NCBI GenBank assembly: GCA_963691655.1
Contig: OY829328.1
Coordinates: 71,304,400-71,368,399 of the forward strand
Length of the DNA: 64,000 nt
Reading direction: 5' to 3'
Source: Toxonevra muliebris
Taxonomy: Eukaryota; Arthropoda; Insecta; Diptera; Pallopteridae
In this document: positions 45,240 to 56,241 of the stretch, piece by piece
Position numbering within the stretch: position 1 is the first letter of the stretch
Layout: every line of letters begins with the position of its first letter
Made by a program: the position numbers and the translations under genes
Notes under the pieces: model-generated
What the model was told of the DNA's origin: nothing
The model's input: only the letters and a program-made list of their open reading frames with translations
Databases searched by the model: none

Positions 45240-45879
45240 GTTTACACTTTGGCAAATTGTTTCAAGTTATATGTACACCCAATAAAAAAAAAAACAAATA
45301 TATAACACAAAAAAGAAACATAATTTTCGTCTTATCAAATCAAATATCCGTCATTTCGTCATCCAATTTCTTTATGTATCGGATCGAACTCATTCGCGTA
45401 ATGTTGCAAGTTTTTGCGGTGACTCTAATTGCTTTTGTCCGCCTTGATATCCTTAACAGCTTGAAGCAATGCATCAAAATAACCTTCATCCTTCTCCGGA
45501 GTTTCTTTTGCTAGATTTTTTGTCTGACTTGAAATTTACCCAAAAATGTAAAAATAATGCAAGAAAATCAATTAAAAGGAACTTTAGTGACGTTTTCTAT
45601 GGGCTACAATAGCAAATGAATGCTAACGAAGAAAATACGGGTGCCCCACTCGTTGAAATTGACGCCATGTGGAATAGCCCTTGAAATTTTTTATCTGATC
45701 ATCGGAATATTTGCATATTCGTTTTATATAATGAATACTAAAGTCTGAACTGGGTTTAAATCTTTTATTTAGCTTTGAAAAATTCCCACAAAAGCTTTTT
45801 AAATTTTTTGAAACACTTTATTTTTTTCGCCAGAACTTACAACTGCATGTATTTAAGGCTAACAGTTCTTATATCTCCC
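45240..45879. other. No gene seen
   Basis: AT-rich. The plus-strand ORF at 45,257-45,514 is Phe/Ile-rich and shows no domain. No element ends were noted. Confidence 0.45.
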
Positions 45880-47545
45880 ACTGGAGCATAGGGCCTCAAT
45901 AAAGCATTTCCATCTGCTCCTGTTTTTGCTAAGACCTTTACTTCGTTTCATGGTTTTCCGGACTCCTCGATTTCTTTTTGCAATGCTCTTCTCCACGTAT
46001 TTTTAGAGCAACCCCTCTTAAGGCTGGCTTAGGAATTTTAATCAAGAGCTTTTCGACAAATTTCCGTTGAATCATTTCGCAAAGTGTGACCTAGCCTTCG
46101 CCATTTTCGCAATTTTATCTAGTTGGCCATTGGTTCCAGATTACATTTTTTGTATAGGTCGGTGTTGCTGATGACATTTGGCCAACACACCTTAAAGATT
46201 TGTCGAAGACATCTGTGGACAAAACTTTGAAATTTTCCGGTAAGAAAGTCGATGACAAGTCATGTCTCACATCCATAGAGTAATACTGAGTTGAAGTTAG
46301 ACTTAAATAGTCTCATTTTTTGTGAAAGGATCTCTGCATTGAGCTCCACATTTGACGTAGCTGCGCGTATGCACCCGTCGCTTTGTTCATTCTGGTCAGA
46401 ATATCTTTCCTTGCTCTATTCTCTGTGGATATTACACTACCTAAGTAGATAAAATCTTCGACCTGTTCAATTGCTTCGCCATGCAGCGTGAAATAGTTGT
46501 TGTCTTTGGTGTTTATTTTAGACCGACCTTACCCGATTCGACACATAATTCATCAAGTTTTGCTTGCATATCGGAGTGTTTCACTGAGGTTAAGCAGATA
46601 TCATCTGCAAATGTGAGATCTTCAAGATGTTCGGTGAAATTTCACTAAATACCTCTTCGCTTTCCATCGATGGGGTTTTGCAGGATGTTATCAATAAAGA
46701 TAAGAAAGAGGATCGGCGAAAGTAGGCACCCTTGGCGAACACCTGCGCTGGATGTGATGTTGTCTAAGAGCTCGCCATTGTGAAGTAATCTGCACTTGAA
46801 ATCCGCATGTTGTATCCTGATTGGTGCCGTAAGATTTTCAGGTACTCCTCTGGATCTGAGCGCCTCCCAAATACTTCCGCGATGTATGCTGTCGAACACC
46901 GTGCGGTAGTCGACAAAAACAAGTTCGAGTGTCGACTGCCATTCATTTATTAATTCGACGATGATCAAAGCACGAACGATTTGAACGCAAACCAGCTTGT
47001 TGTTTTCTCAGTGACTGATCAAGTTTCAGTTTGATACGGTATAAAAGTGTGCTTGACAGCGCTTTCGACGTAATGGAGAGAAGCATGATTTCACGGTAGT
47101 TTTTACATAGCGATAGATCGCCTTTCTTCGGGAGGACAACCAGAATACCCAGAATACCAGTCCTCGAGAATTTTTTTTCAATCCAGATAGATTTGACTAT
47201 TGGAAGCACTTTATTTTTCATTTCAAGTTCCTCATTGCCGCAGTGATTTCTTGCAATGATGGTGGGGTAGAACTTATTCTGTTTTAAAGCTGCATCTGAG
47301 TGCTGTCATAGCTTTGTGTCACACCCATGTTGAGTGCTTCGGTTTTAGTATTTCAGAAAAATGCTCCCTAAACCTATGAAGTTGTTCGCTTTTTGTCGTA
47401 GGTAGAGTTCATCCTTACGATCTATTGGACGTGAGGCTGAATTACATTTGCCGCTGATTTTACGTGTGATATCGTACATTTTTACTATAACTTCAGAGAA
47501 ATTCGTTAGATGGCCCACTCATTAAGGCATTCCATTACTTTTAGA
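45880..47545 (-). pseudogene. RTE-like non-LTR retrotransposon (RT and C-terminal region)
   Basis: The minus strand encodes MYDITRKISGKCNSASRPID (about 47,480), then HFSEILNTEALNMGV, PKKGDLSLCKNYREIMLLSI, KQQAGLRSNRSC, FVDYRTVFDSIHR, the palm motif GVRQGCLLSPILF (about 46,740) and the catalytic FADDICLTS (46,589-46,621). Downstream, GHTLRND-like and NTWRRALQKEIEE-like text in other frames near 46,000 matches the usual tail of this family. There is no RNase H, unlike the other non-LTR copies here. CKNYR, GFRxNRSC and GVRQGCxLSP suggest an RTE/Proto2-type clade, from memory. Two stops lie just before FADD and several frameshifts elsewhere. The endonuclease is absent. Confidence 0.88.
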
Positions 47546-47583
47546 AACGATGGAGACAGATATTTTGCGGTCGAATCTTAGAC

Positions 47584-47691
47584 TTAAGCTATAAACAGAA
47601 TTGCAGCTGTCGACTATTTTACGATGCCATTGTGTTTTCAGTTTATGCTGCGTAAATTCGTTGATACGCCGCAATTCTGTTTATAGCTTAA
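47584..47691. repeat. Perfect 21-bp inverted repeat with 66-base spacer
   Basis: TTAAGCTATAAACAGAATTG (then C) at 47,584-47,604 is exactly mirrored by GCAATTCTGTTTATAGCTTA (then A) at 47,671-47,691. Perfect arms of this length in decayed surroundings suggest a recent hairpin or a small foldback element. The right arm abuts the dispersed repeat at 47,690. Confidence 0.85.
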
Positions 47692-47805
47692 TAGAGAATA
47701 TGAGCAGACACTGAGAGAACCAACGTAGAGATCGGGCTTTTTTCATAAGGGGATTGGTCAATGTCAGCTCTCTTGTTTTTCATCTCATGTGCTCTATGGT
47801 TTTTA
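47690..47805. repeat. Dispersed repeat shared with 34.3 kb
   Basis: ATCGGGCTTTTTTCATAAG and flanking GAGCAGACACTGAGAGAACC and CATCTCATGTGCTCTATGG segments are inverted counterparts of 34,260-34,420. No ORF. Confidence 0.6.
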
Positions 47806-48884
47806 GAATCAATTTCCTGCAAACAATTGTCAAGATTCGCTTTTTAAACATTGGCGTAATTTTTGTTATACAGTGAAGTGGCAACAGCTATATTTTTACC
47901 ATTAAGAATATTCGAACCAGGGATGATATGTCTCCGAGAAATATGGGCATTTCCAACTGGGAAAACTAATAATATACATAGATATACATAAAAAATTAAA
48001 ATTATTTATCTGAATTGCCGGTAGCTGAGTATATATTCTTAAACTTAGTGCAAACTCATAATAATATTTATTTTCCCCATAATTAAGTACATAGTTTACG
48101 GTGTGCAATCAATATCTGTGAAATATTTTCTTCTTTTTTTTTTTGGAAATAAAAAAGTAGTACACAATTTTGAGTGCAATTTATCATTTAAAGTGGTGCT
48201 TAATGGAGCAGGAATGCCAGTATTTACTTGCTCTATTTCACATCAATTCAAAATTAAGTTAGTTAGCTATTGAGAGAAACAATATAAAGGATTTTTGTAT
48301 ACTTCTTCATTACTAAGAGGATAGATATCCTTAATGAATGCAGGTCATTGTATGAGATTTAAATGAAAATATGGGTTAGTGGGAAGGTAAGGAAAAAGGG
48401 ACAGGCATTCAATGATTCATTTGCGTAGAGATACTGACTCACAAAGTCTCATACCACGATGTTAAATATATTATAGCTATGCAGCATTTAAAACTCTGAA
48501 TAAGCAATTCATGATTTGAACATGCTACGTCAATAAACTTAATAAGGTTCCAAAAAACCGTGAATAATCAGCAGGTATATAAATAAATTTTACTTACGTT
48601 TATATTTCTCTTTCGTCATAATTAATATTATGTACCTACTTAACTATTTAATTGAAATTTTAATTTATACAAATGCATTTCATTTCAAAATCAAACTCTA
48701 AATCAATAAAAAAAAACTATTTACATATGTACATACATTCAATATATTAAAAAGTCTTTTGGGGATTGCATTCCAAGTGAAAAAGGATATAGAAAATTCA
48801 AGTAAAAAGGATATATAAAATACAAACAAGTAAATTGAAATAAATGGATTCTATTAGTCATATGTAATATGTATATATATAAAC
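47806..48884. other. No gene seen
   Basis: AT-rich sequence, plausibly intronic if the exon at 48,885-49,059 is real, because it lies downstream of that exon on the minus strand. Nothing else is recognised. Confidence 0.4.
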
Positions 48885-49059
48885 CTTTTGTATTCCCATT
48901 TGTTGTATGTATTGATGACATCGGTATTGCCAGACAATTTCCCGCCATTTCATCTTGCGGGTCTGATCGTGGACACGGTGTATAGGCAATTTTGCTACCA
49001 CGACCCGGCGATGGACTCACACGAGCATGTCGTCCACTGCTAATACCACGTTCACTCAT
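48885..49059 (-). CDS. Possible first coding exon of an unidentified host gene
   Basis: On the minus strand ATG at 49,057-49,059 opens a 58-residue segment, MSERGISSGRHARVSPSPG, continuing RGSK...PRSDPQDEMAGNCLA and ending NGNTK. The peptide is hydrophilic, rich in Ser, Pro, Arg and Gly, and less AT-biased than its surroundings. Both features are unusual in this window and suggest genuine coding. ACAAAAG|GTTTAT at 48,885/48,884 is a plausible 5' splice site, after which the frame becomes Ile/Leu/Phe-rich and noncoding in character. An in-frame TGA sits two codons upstream of the ATG, so translation would start here. I do not recognise the protein. It could instead be a chance ORF. The promoter-like region at 53.8-54.1 kb points toward it. 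Confidence 0.42.
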
Positions 49060-50316
49060 TGCTCACATTACACATTGGACCCGAATGATGGATGTATTTA
49101 CAATGTAGTATTATTTGCCTGATGTTTTTTTATTTATCTATTCTTTATACACACGTATTATGTTAAAGGCATGGTTTCGTTTTTTTTTTTTTTTTTAGTT
49201 TAGTTTGTTGTATTAAGTATTGAATAATTTATGATTGCAACTATGGAATCTGATTTTGAACTACGAATTTGTCTTTTGAATCATTCATTATACTAACGAT
49301 ATATCAATATTTTTTTGGCCATTATTTGTTGTAAAATTATTTTATTACTCTAATATTTTTATTTCTTATAACTAAAATGGAAGCGTAGGATCGTATACCT
49401 TAGGGGTAAAAAAAAAAGAAATTGATGATTTTGTTGTTTCATAGAGTTAAGAAAGTTTATTCTTAGTCTGTATCTGGTTTCCTCAATGTAAATCGTAAAG
49501 TTTTTGAAGAATAGTTTGAATACAGAATTTTTACTACAAAGATTTGTAACTGTTACTTAGTTTAAGAAATCTGGTAATGCTGGCTTACCGGAGCAACCAA
49601 TAAGGAAGAAATATGAGAAACTCTTGAAGAAGGTAGGTAGTCATGATACTCATTCTCGGGCTTTTAAAATAACGCAAAGGGTACTGGTGACCTCCCAGTT
49701 GATGCAAGCGATGTACAGTGATTCGATCCTATACAACAATGGGACAAAATTAGCGCTTTGATTTCGTATACTAGTAAATTTTGGGAAGCTAAACTCAAAT
49801 CTGAAGTCAGTTTTAATTAACCACAAACTAAGCTTATAGTTACAATTTTCATGATCTTTAAGAAATTTGGTTTATTTAGTTATATTTATATTGGGCTTTT
49901 CAGAAAGTTAAACAATTTTTATTGGAATCCTTTAATGTTGAAATAAAAGTATTATTAACGAAATATAACTTTTGACTTTTTACACTTCTATTTATTTTTC
50001 AGCATTATTGCATACTTTTAGGGATAACAGAAAAAGTTCAATTCCAATTTTTGGTCGAAAAAAGTGTTCAGACTTATATTCAGATTGAACTTTTTCCTGA
50101 GATCGGTAGATAACGAAGCTTGTTCTTGCATATTCCGATATAGAAAAATTTCAGAAACATATTTTTACTTGTTTTTTAGATTTTCTCTTCGTCAATTTTC
50201 CATTTTTGTATTTTCAAAAATACTTAGCTTTAGAAACAATGCAGTATTTTTAGCTTTTCAAATCTTGATTGAAAAATAACACCAAACATTTTTTTAAATT
50301 GCGAAAAAAAAGTTAA
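49060..50316. other. No gene seen
   Basis: AT-rich with a T run at 49,180-49,196. It would be 5' UTR or intron if the exon to the left is real. No repeats are recognised. Confidence 0.4.
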
Positions 50317-51409
50317 GGAAAAAATTATTTACACAGCAACACCCTCCAACCCCCCTCCCCCCCCCCCCCCTTACCCATCCTTTTAAGTGATATATGAAGC
50401 CACTATTCGATATATGACTATACCGGGTAGGTTTTGGTGAAAAATGTTCCCCATCGAAAAGTAGTTAGGATCAACGAAGGTCAAAATTACCTAGATCCAA
50501 CTTTTTTTTAAGAAATTAACCCTTAAAAAACAATTTTTTTTTGGAAAATATATATTTTCCATCAAAAAATAGTTGAAGGCGTTAAAGGTCAAAGCCACCA
50601 CTTTTCCCAGTATACTGGATACACAATTGAAAAAAGCAACAACCAGTCTTTGAGGAAAATATTTCTAATCAAAAAATATTTTGGGTCACTAAAGGTCAAA
50701 ATTGCCTAAGTTCAGTTCTTCTTACAAACTAAACTTTGAGAAATCTTTACATCTTAAGATTTTCATCATTATAAAATAAAAAATTTTTTTGTCTTTCAAC
50801 GAAAAGGTTGGAATAGAGTGATTTTGACCTTCAAAGACTATTTAATGGAGAATATTTTCTCCGAAGAATATATATTATTTTTTCCATTAATTAACCCAGT
50901 ATAAAGGGATCATTAAAAAGGGTTAATTTCTTAAAAAAGTTGGACCTAAGTAATTTTGAACTTCGGTGACCCAAACTGCTTTTTGGTTGGAAATATTTTT
51001 CCCAAAGACTGTTTGTTGCTTTTTTCAACGGTAAATCTTACATAAAGGCATTATAGCGAAAAAAAAATGTTAGTCTGTGAAAAATTAATTTCTGAGAAAA
51101 ACATTGGGCTTAGATGGTTTTGGCCTTCAAGGACTTCAACTATTTTTTGATGGAGAATATTTTTTCTGAAGAAACGTCATAATTTTCACCTACAATTAAT
51201 CCAGTAAAAAGTGATTATAAAAATTTTTTTAAGTGTAATTTTGACCTTCGGTGACCCCAACTACTTTTCGATGGGGAACATTTTTTACTAAAACTTAATC
51301 GCGTTCGTTTACCCGGTATAGTCATACATCGAATACAGACTTCATATAACACCCAAAAGGGTAGGTAAAGGGGGTTGGTGGAGTGTTGCTGTCTAAGTAA
51401 TTTTTTTCC
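50317..51409. mobile_element. Foldback-type element with long inverted repeats (about 1.09 kb)
   Basis: The left end GGAAAAAATTATTTACACAG followed by CAACACCCTCC and the reverse complement of the right end (GGAAAAAAATTACTTAGACA followed by GCAACACTCC) match. Similarity continues about 150 bases, including CGATATATGACTATACCGGG (left) and CCCGGTATAGTCATACATCG (right), and the paired AACTACTTTTCGATGGGGAA. The interior repeats GGTCAAAATTACCTA-type and TTAAGAAATTAACCCTT-type sequence in both orientations. A C homopolymer lies at 50,357-50,370. No ORF or resolved target duplication. Confidence 0.82.
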
Positions 51410-51594
51410 TTCCTTCCATGATAAACAACTTTCTTTTAGTTACGAAACATGTACAAGGTAAAATAAAAAAAAAATCACATTGGTTCCACGCTTACACAAA
51501 TTAAGGGTTTCGGCTTCCATTCCGTGGATCACTGACGTGATAGTGAAAATCTGCATTTGAAATTTACTGTTTCACTGTGTAATAAACTAATAAT
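51410..51594. other. No gene seen
   Basis: Short spacer between the foldback element and the retrotransposon fragment. Confidence 0.4.
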
Positions 51595-51740
51595 GAGGGC
51601 CATTGTTTCTTTGCCCATTTCTCAACGGTCGATTTTAAAGAGGTCTCGCTGCATCTGCAGAAAGGATCGCAGCCAATCTGCTTAGCCGATAAATTGTTTT
51701 GTTTTGAAGATTTATTTTGGCAGAGATCACAGTGATGAGT
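51595..51740 (-). pseudogene. Short fragment of a non-LTR retrotransposon (after RNase H)
   Basis: The minus strand reads HHCDLCQNKSS, then NLSAKQIGCDPFCRCSETSL and KSTVEKWAKKQWPSLL. This aligns by eye with the 36-37 kb element, which has GHCDIVGN, TKHIGSDPFCGVGWTSTKSI and VEEWSKAKWLEYW in the same order. Only about 45 codons remain, with no tail or duplication. Confidence 0.72.
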
Positions 51741-51862
51741 TTCTTGCTTCCATTTTTTTTTTTTTGCTAAATCTTTTTTCTTGGTTGTTTGATGATTTTT
51801 TCGAAATCAAAGACCAGAAGAAAACAAAAGTAATCCTGATAAGTCGAGAATATAGATGAATC

Positions 51863-52061
51863 TGTCCTAAATTAAAGAATTTGATATAAATGTGGTTGCA
51901 AGCTGAAGTTTGACCAGCTATAGCAGACGAAGCAAAAACTTCGAATTCTTGAACTTTCTCAGTGTCCTAAATTAAAGAATTTCATGTAAATGTGGTTGGC
52001 AACTGAAGTTTGACCAGCAGACGAAGCAGAAATTTCGAATTCTTGAACTTTCTCAGTGATT
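51863..52061. repeat. 100-bp tandem duplication
   Basis: GTCCTAAATTAAAGAATTT starts at 51,863 and 51,963. Each copy continues through ATGTGGTTG, CTGAAGTTTGACCAGC, AGACGAAGCA and CTTCTTGAACTTTCTCAGTG-like sequence with few differences, implying a recent event. Confidence 0.88.
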
Positions 52062-52189
52062 CCAAAATCGGCTGTGGATAAAAGTGAATTTTGGGGAGGG
52101 ATGAGGAGTCAGTTAGAGAAAAAAGCGATCATATACAATGGTGAATTCAACTCACTTCAGGAAATGGAAATTTTTATAATTTGCTTTGA

Positions 52190-52375
52190 GATTTGGTCAG
52201 AATTCTGGTCAGAATTTGGCCTCCTCTTGGTCTGAGTTTGAATTTGGTCTGAATTTTAGTCAAATTTTCGAATTGGTTTTTGGTCTGAATTGTAGTTGGC
52301 TTTTGGTTTGAATTTCAATCTGAATTTCGGTCCGATTTTTGATCTGAATTCCGGTCTGATTTTGGTTTTAGTTAC
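52190..52375. repeat. Short GGTCTGAATTT tract
   Basis: About ten units of TTTGGTCTGAATTT or TCAATCTGAATTTCGGTC type. It is related to the arrays at 4.7-6.3, 23 and 61-62 kb. No terminus is visible. Confidence 0.75.
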
Positions 52376-53690
52376 AAATTTGTTTCTTAATTATTTTATA
52401 TTTTATGAAAATCAGCACTTCTTAAACCAAAATTTTTGATTCAACACTGATTTTATCTTCTTTAATAAACACAGGTATTGAATAACCAGGCAGCTGTTGA
52501 TGTTTCCAAGATTTAACCGATTAGCCTGTTGTAATAGCTGTCAGCTTCAAAATCATATCGCGTTTTTGCAAATTTCTCGCTCGCTTATTTAAAATTGCCA
52601 GAGGCAAGAAGGAAAGACTAACATAATTATCCTCGCCTAACAGGACGCTACCTTCAACTTATCACAGCAATATGTATGTAAATAGTTTCGCTAAGTTTAT
52701 CAGCAAGATTTTCTTTGAATTTTTATTAAAAAAGAAAAAGAATGAAATTCTTATGCAGCCATTTGAATAATGGAATTCCTCGGGTCGCTTCCGTTTTGCA
52801 TTTTACAGCCAATCTAGTTTCTATTTTGATGCCTTTTTCTCATGGCATTATTCTTTTTGTTATTGCATTTTTATTTTCAACGTTTATTTTACTTCTTTTT
52901 TTTTTTGTGTGTGAGTTTTTCTTTCATCTTTGGCATTGTGCTTATGTGTGCTTGAGAAACGAGAGAGCGGGTGAGAGAGTGTGCGGCAGTGTTAGTGTGT
53001 GAGAGTGAGTGCACCTGCGTTAATGCTATTTTAAGCCTATACAAAAGCGTTTTTCTGTTTTTTATTTTCAGATTTTCCTTATTTCCTTTTTTTTTTTTGT
53101 CTTATTTGTGTTTGTTTTTTATTCACCTTTTTTATATTATTTTTTCTTCTTCTTCTTTACAATTCACACAACTTGAGACATTTGGAAAAACGTTGATGTT
53201 GATGTTAACGAAATTGGTGCTGGTGCTAGTGCTGCTGATGGTGAAGCACCATGGCGCAATGGCGAAGACGATACGAAACGAGCCGTGCTGTTATAACAGA
53301 AATATCCAAGAAATGCGCAAGGACACGTGCGAAAATATGAAAATAATTTCGAAAGTTAGATATAAAAAATGAAACTACTATTAAAGAACGTTTGTGGGGA
53401 AGCGAACGGAGGAACGAACGCGGATGCAGCGCGAAGAGTGCGGCAACGAAACGAAACGCAAGTTGAAGTTAAATAACCCCCAAAATGCACGAGGCACAAG
53501 AGAAACTTTAAGTTTTTGTTGTTATCTGATTTTTGCACAGTTTTTTTTTTTTCTTTTCTAAATTTATAACACAATTTTTTTTTTTTAATTAATTTTGTTT
53601 TGTTTCTTTGCTCATTATAAATTACAATTTCACTATCACACTTCGTAAATATTTATAGCTAAAACGAAAAAACAATAAACCGTCGTCCGC
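52376..53690. other. No confirmed gene; mixed low-complexity and GC-richer blocks
   Basis: The stretch has T-rich and GAGTGTG-rich parts (52,960-53,010) and a less AT-rich block 53,170-53,470 with many CGAA and AACG motifs, as often seen in fly 5' UTRs. ORFs here on the plus strand are Phe/Leu-rich up to 53,160 and do not look coding. Confidence 0.35.
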
Positions 53691-53778
53691 TCGTAACCGC
53701 CTTTTCCCCACAATATCCTGCCAGCAACTGAGGCCACGTTCGTTAGTTTGTACGCTCAGCAGTAGCAGCAGCAACTCA

Positions 53779-54074
53779 CCAGAACGAAAATGTGCATCAA
53801 ATGAGCCAAAATGCGACGACGACGACATCGACGACAACAACGAAGATAAATGCAAAAGCAAATGACAAACAGAAAATAACAAACTAAAAACTGTAGCACG
53901 CGATTGTGTGTGAAAAACGGAAAAATCAAAGCGAAACGAACTAAAAACGCCGTGCAAAAATTCTCATGCATGCTTGAATCTCCCAGCACCCACCCTCTTT
54001 ATCACTTTTCTGGCTCCCTCGTGTAGCGTAAACGGAAAAGCTTCCAGCATTTTAGCGCCAAAGCTTTTATATAC
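53779..54074 (-). promoter_or_regulatory. Minus-strand TATA box and possible first exon with 5' splice site
   Basis: Reading the minus strand, TATATAAAAGC at about 54,064-54,074 is a good TATA box. The following sequence is rich in CGTTT and GTCGTCGTCG, as in fly leader sequences. TTCTG|GTGAGTT at 53,780/53,779 is a strong 5' splice site. The exon would be about 250 bases, mostly untranslated, although a short ORF MSSSSHFGSFDAHFRS ends at the same site. It could feed the coding exon at 48,885-49,059. Transcription is not demonstrated. Confidence 0.35.
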
Positions 54075-54139
54075 AAGTGTAGCATCAACTCACTTTGACA
54101 TTGAACGCCCGCGACCCCCACCGTTTAGTGTTGCGCTGT

Positions 54140-54347
54140 GCAGCTGAATCTTGTTGCTGCCGCTGTCGCCCTCAGCAATTTCCGGTTACTCGATGGACGG
54201 CAGCAGCAACAATTCATTCAGAAAATTCAAATTACTCGTAGAAATTCACACGTGCTACATATCTCGTAGATATGTATGTGTGTATATGAGTGTGGAAGCT
54301 TTTTTCATTTTACCCATGCAATATTTTCTTGTTGTTGTTATTGGGAT
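54140..54347 (+). promoter_or_regulatory. Plus-strand leader-like sequence with 5' splice site
   Basis: The block contains CAGCAGCAACAATTCATTC, typical of fly leaders, and ends GGGATAG|GTAAGTTT (about 54,347/54,348), an excellent 5' splice site. A short ORF before it, MQYFLVVVIGIG starting at 54,316, resembles the start of a signal peptide. It lies divergently beside the minus-strand TATA region. It may be chance. Confidence 0.25.
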
Positions 54348-54349
54348 AG

Positions 54350-54825
54350 GTAAGTTTCATTTGCAAGAAATGAGCTTTTATATAAACAAGATGCGTTTGG
54401 TTGGAAGATATTGAGACAATATTAATTTCGTTCGCAGCCGGAAACTATTTTCTATGATTGTAGTCAGCAACAACCTCACTTCCTCAATAAATCATTTAAT
54501 CGGTTTTTCGTTCTCTCCTACGATCGTCACCATGTTGCTTCAGCTCACTTTGAACGTAGAATGTCAACGGTGAGAAAGAAATCGTTTTTACTTCCTAAAA
54601 GAGCACGATTGGTTATCGGTTACAATCAATCAGTCAACTCTCTCTCTCTCTCTTATTCTTACTGTTAATCTCTTTCTCGTAATTTATTCTTTTGGATTTG
54701 CCATGAGCACGGAACTCAAAAAGTAGGTGAAAAAAATTGCAAGTTCTCAACCTGACGAGGCGCTGTCTTCAAGAGAAATTTACTGTTATTATCAGTCGTG
54801 TTATTTTTGTTGCAAGTGTTGATAC
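54350..54825. other. No gene seen
   Basis: AT-rich DNA with a CT microsatellite at 54,638-54,652. It could be intron of the plus-strand candidate. Confidence 0.4.
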
Positions 54826-55557
54826 CAGGGATGCCAGCTAATTTTTTACCTCTCCTCGATAGCCCTCGAGAAATTCCCCGATTTTCGACCGAACTCCCCG
54901 CATTGGTATAATTTCATATTATAACAGCGCTACACGAACTTTCCATATAAACATTTTACAAAAACGAAATTGACCTCAGTGAGTGTTGTTTTAAAACGAC
55001 CCTGAACTTTCTCGGTTCAAAACTTAACCAATTTGTATGGGACTGGTACTTTCTGACTCCGGAGTTCTTAACATATAAGCTTCAGCCCACTTCTGAACAT
55101 CAAAGTTCTCAAAGGAGAGACATGGAATTTCTTTTGACTCAAATAAAAAATGGCAAAAACTTTGTTTTGAGATTAGACAGCAATGATTTAGAGTTATTAA
55201 TCAGGAGGTGCTGGACGAAGGTATAGCTAAGGCTTTCAGAACGGCCGAAATCGGCGCTATAATCGTCTATATCTACGAAAGCACTCTGCGTTCTCTGAAA
55301 TTTTTACAAAATACTTTCGAAACATAATACTTTCATATGGCACACATTTTTAAAAATCGATTTCTCCGAACCAATAAATTGTAAGGCCTGCTTAAGAATA
55401 GATGAAGATTTTAAGACTTTACATTACATAAAATTTGACAAAGTTTAATTACTAAAAGCTGAATGACTTCAAATTCCGCGCGAAAAACAGCACCGATTCC
55501 CCGCACAAAGTGAAATTCCTCGCAATTCGGGGAATTCCCCGCAATTTGGCATCGCTG
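54826..55557. mobile_element. hAT-type non-autonomous element A, CAGGGATGCCA ends (732 bp)
   Basis: The left end CAGGGATGCCAGCTAATTTT and the reverse complement of the right end (CAGCGATGCCAAATTGCGGG) are short inverted repeats. The 8-bp flanks GTTGATAC (54,818-54,825) and GTTGATAT (55,558-55,565) match at 7 of 8. CAGGG ends and 8-bp duplications are the hAT signature. Subterminal GGGGAATTCCCCGC motifs recur. It has no transposase. A sister copy in opposite orientation is at 58,904-60,040. Confidence 0.88.
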
Positions 55558-55565
55558 GTTGATAT

Positions 55566-56233
55566 ATTTATCGTTATTAGTGTTTTTCTCAGATACGAAG
55601 GGAGAATAAAAGGAACTATCATTTATAACTCCCTACAGAGCAAATTCGTGCATCTGATTCATAACAAGATATCGAGGGGAACTGTAAGAGTCAGAGGTCC
55701 AACATTATTCGGTAAGATGTTGGTAAATTCATAACGGAAATCCTCTCTTACTCTATCTCTCCCTCTGAAAATGGCATAGTGGCTCTTCAGGCGATCAGAT
55801 TTAGCAGAATTTCCAAGATATTTCTCCACGTAAACTAATGCGACAGCACTAGCAGGCATATAAGCGCATACTTACATAGTTAGTTCTCAGTTTATTTGAA
55901 GAAGAGTGAAATACACCAATTTAAAATTAATCTTATTTATTTATTTTTTTTTTTTTTTTATGAAATTTTTCTTCTTCCACGTGAGTAACATTTCATACTA
56001 AAAGACGTATTAACATTTTGAACTTTACAATTTGTCATAAAAATAAACAAATTTATCATATGCTTAGAATGTATACGGAAAAGGATGTGCAAGCGCTTTA
56101 AAGCGGACAGAGCTAAAGCTCAAATTTCTGATTGGTTGTGTTATCAGATTTAAGTTCCACACTGTGGAATGCAAGCAATCGATTAACCCTTGTGCACTCA
56201 CATTTTGAATAACATATTTTAGATTGTAGGTTT
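55566..56233. other. No gene seen
   Basis: AT-rich sequence with a T run at 55,944-55,959. Two short overlapping ORFs (55,510-55,859) span the element edge and are not genes. Confidence 0.45.
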
Positions 56234-56241
56234 GGCTAGAC

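Noticed and set aside
52742..53372. Plus-strand ORFs of 86 and 133 codons as membrane proteins
   Set aside because: The hydrophobic runs come from T-rich DNA, and there is no start context, conservation evidence or splice structure to support them.
53622..53989. Minus-strand ORFs of 111 and 77 codons as coding
   Set aside because: They overlap in different frames and run through the strong GTGAGTT donor into intron-like sequence. A leader exon is the better reading.
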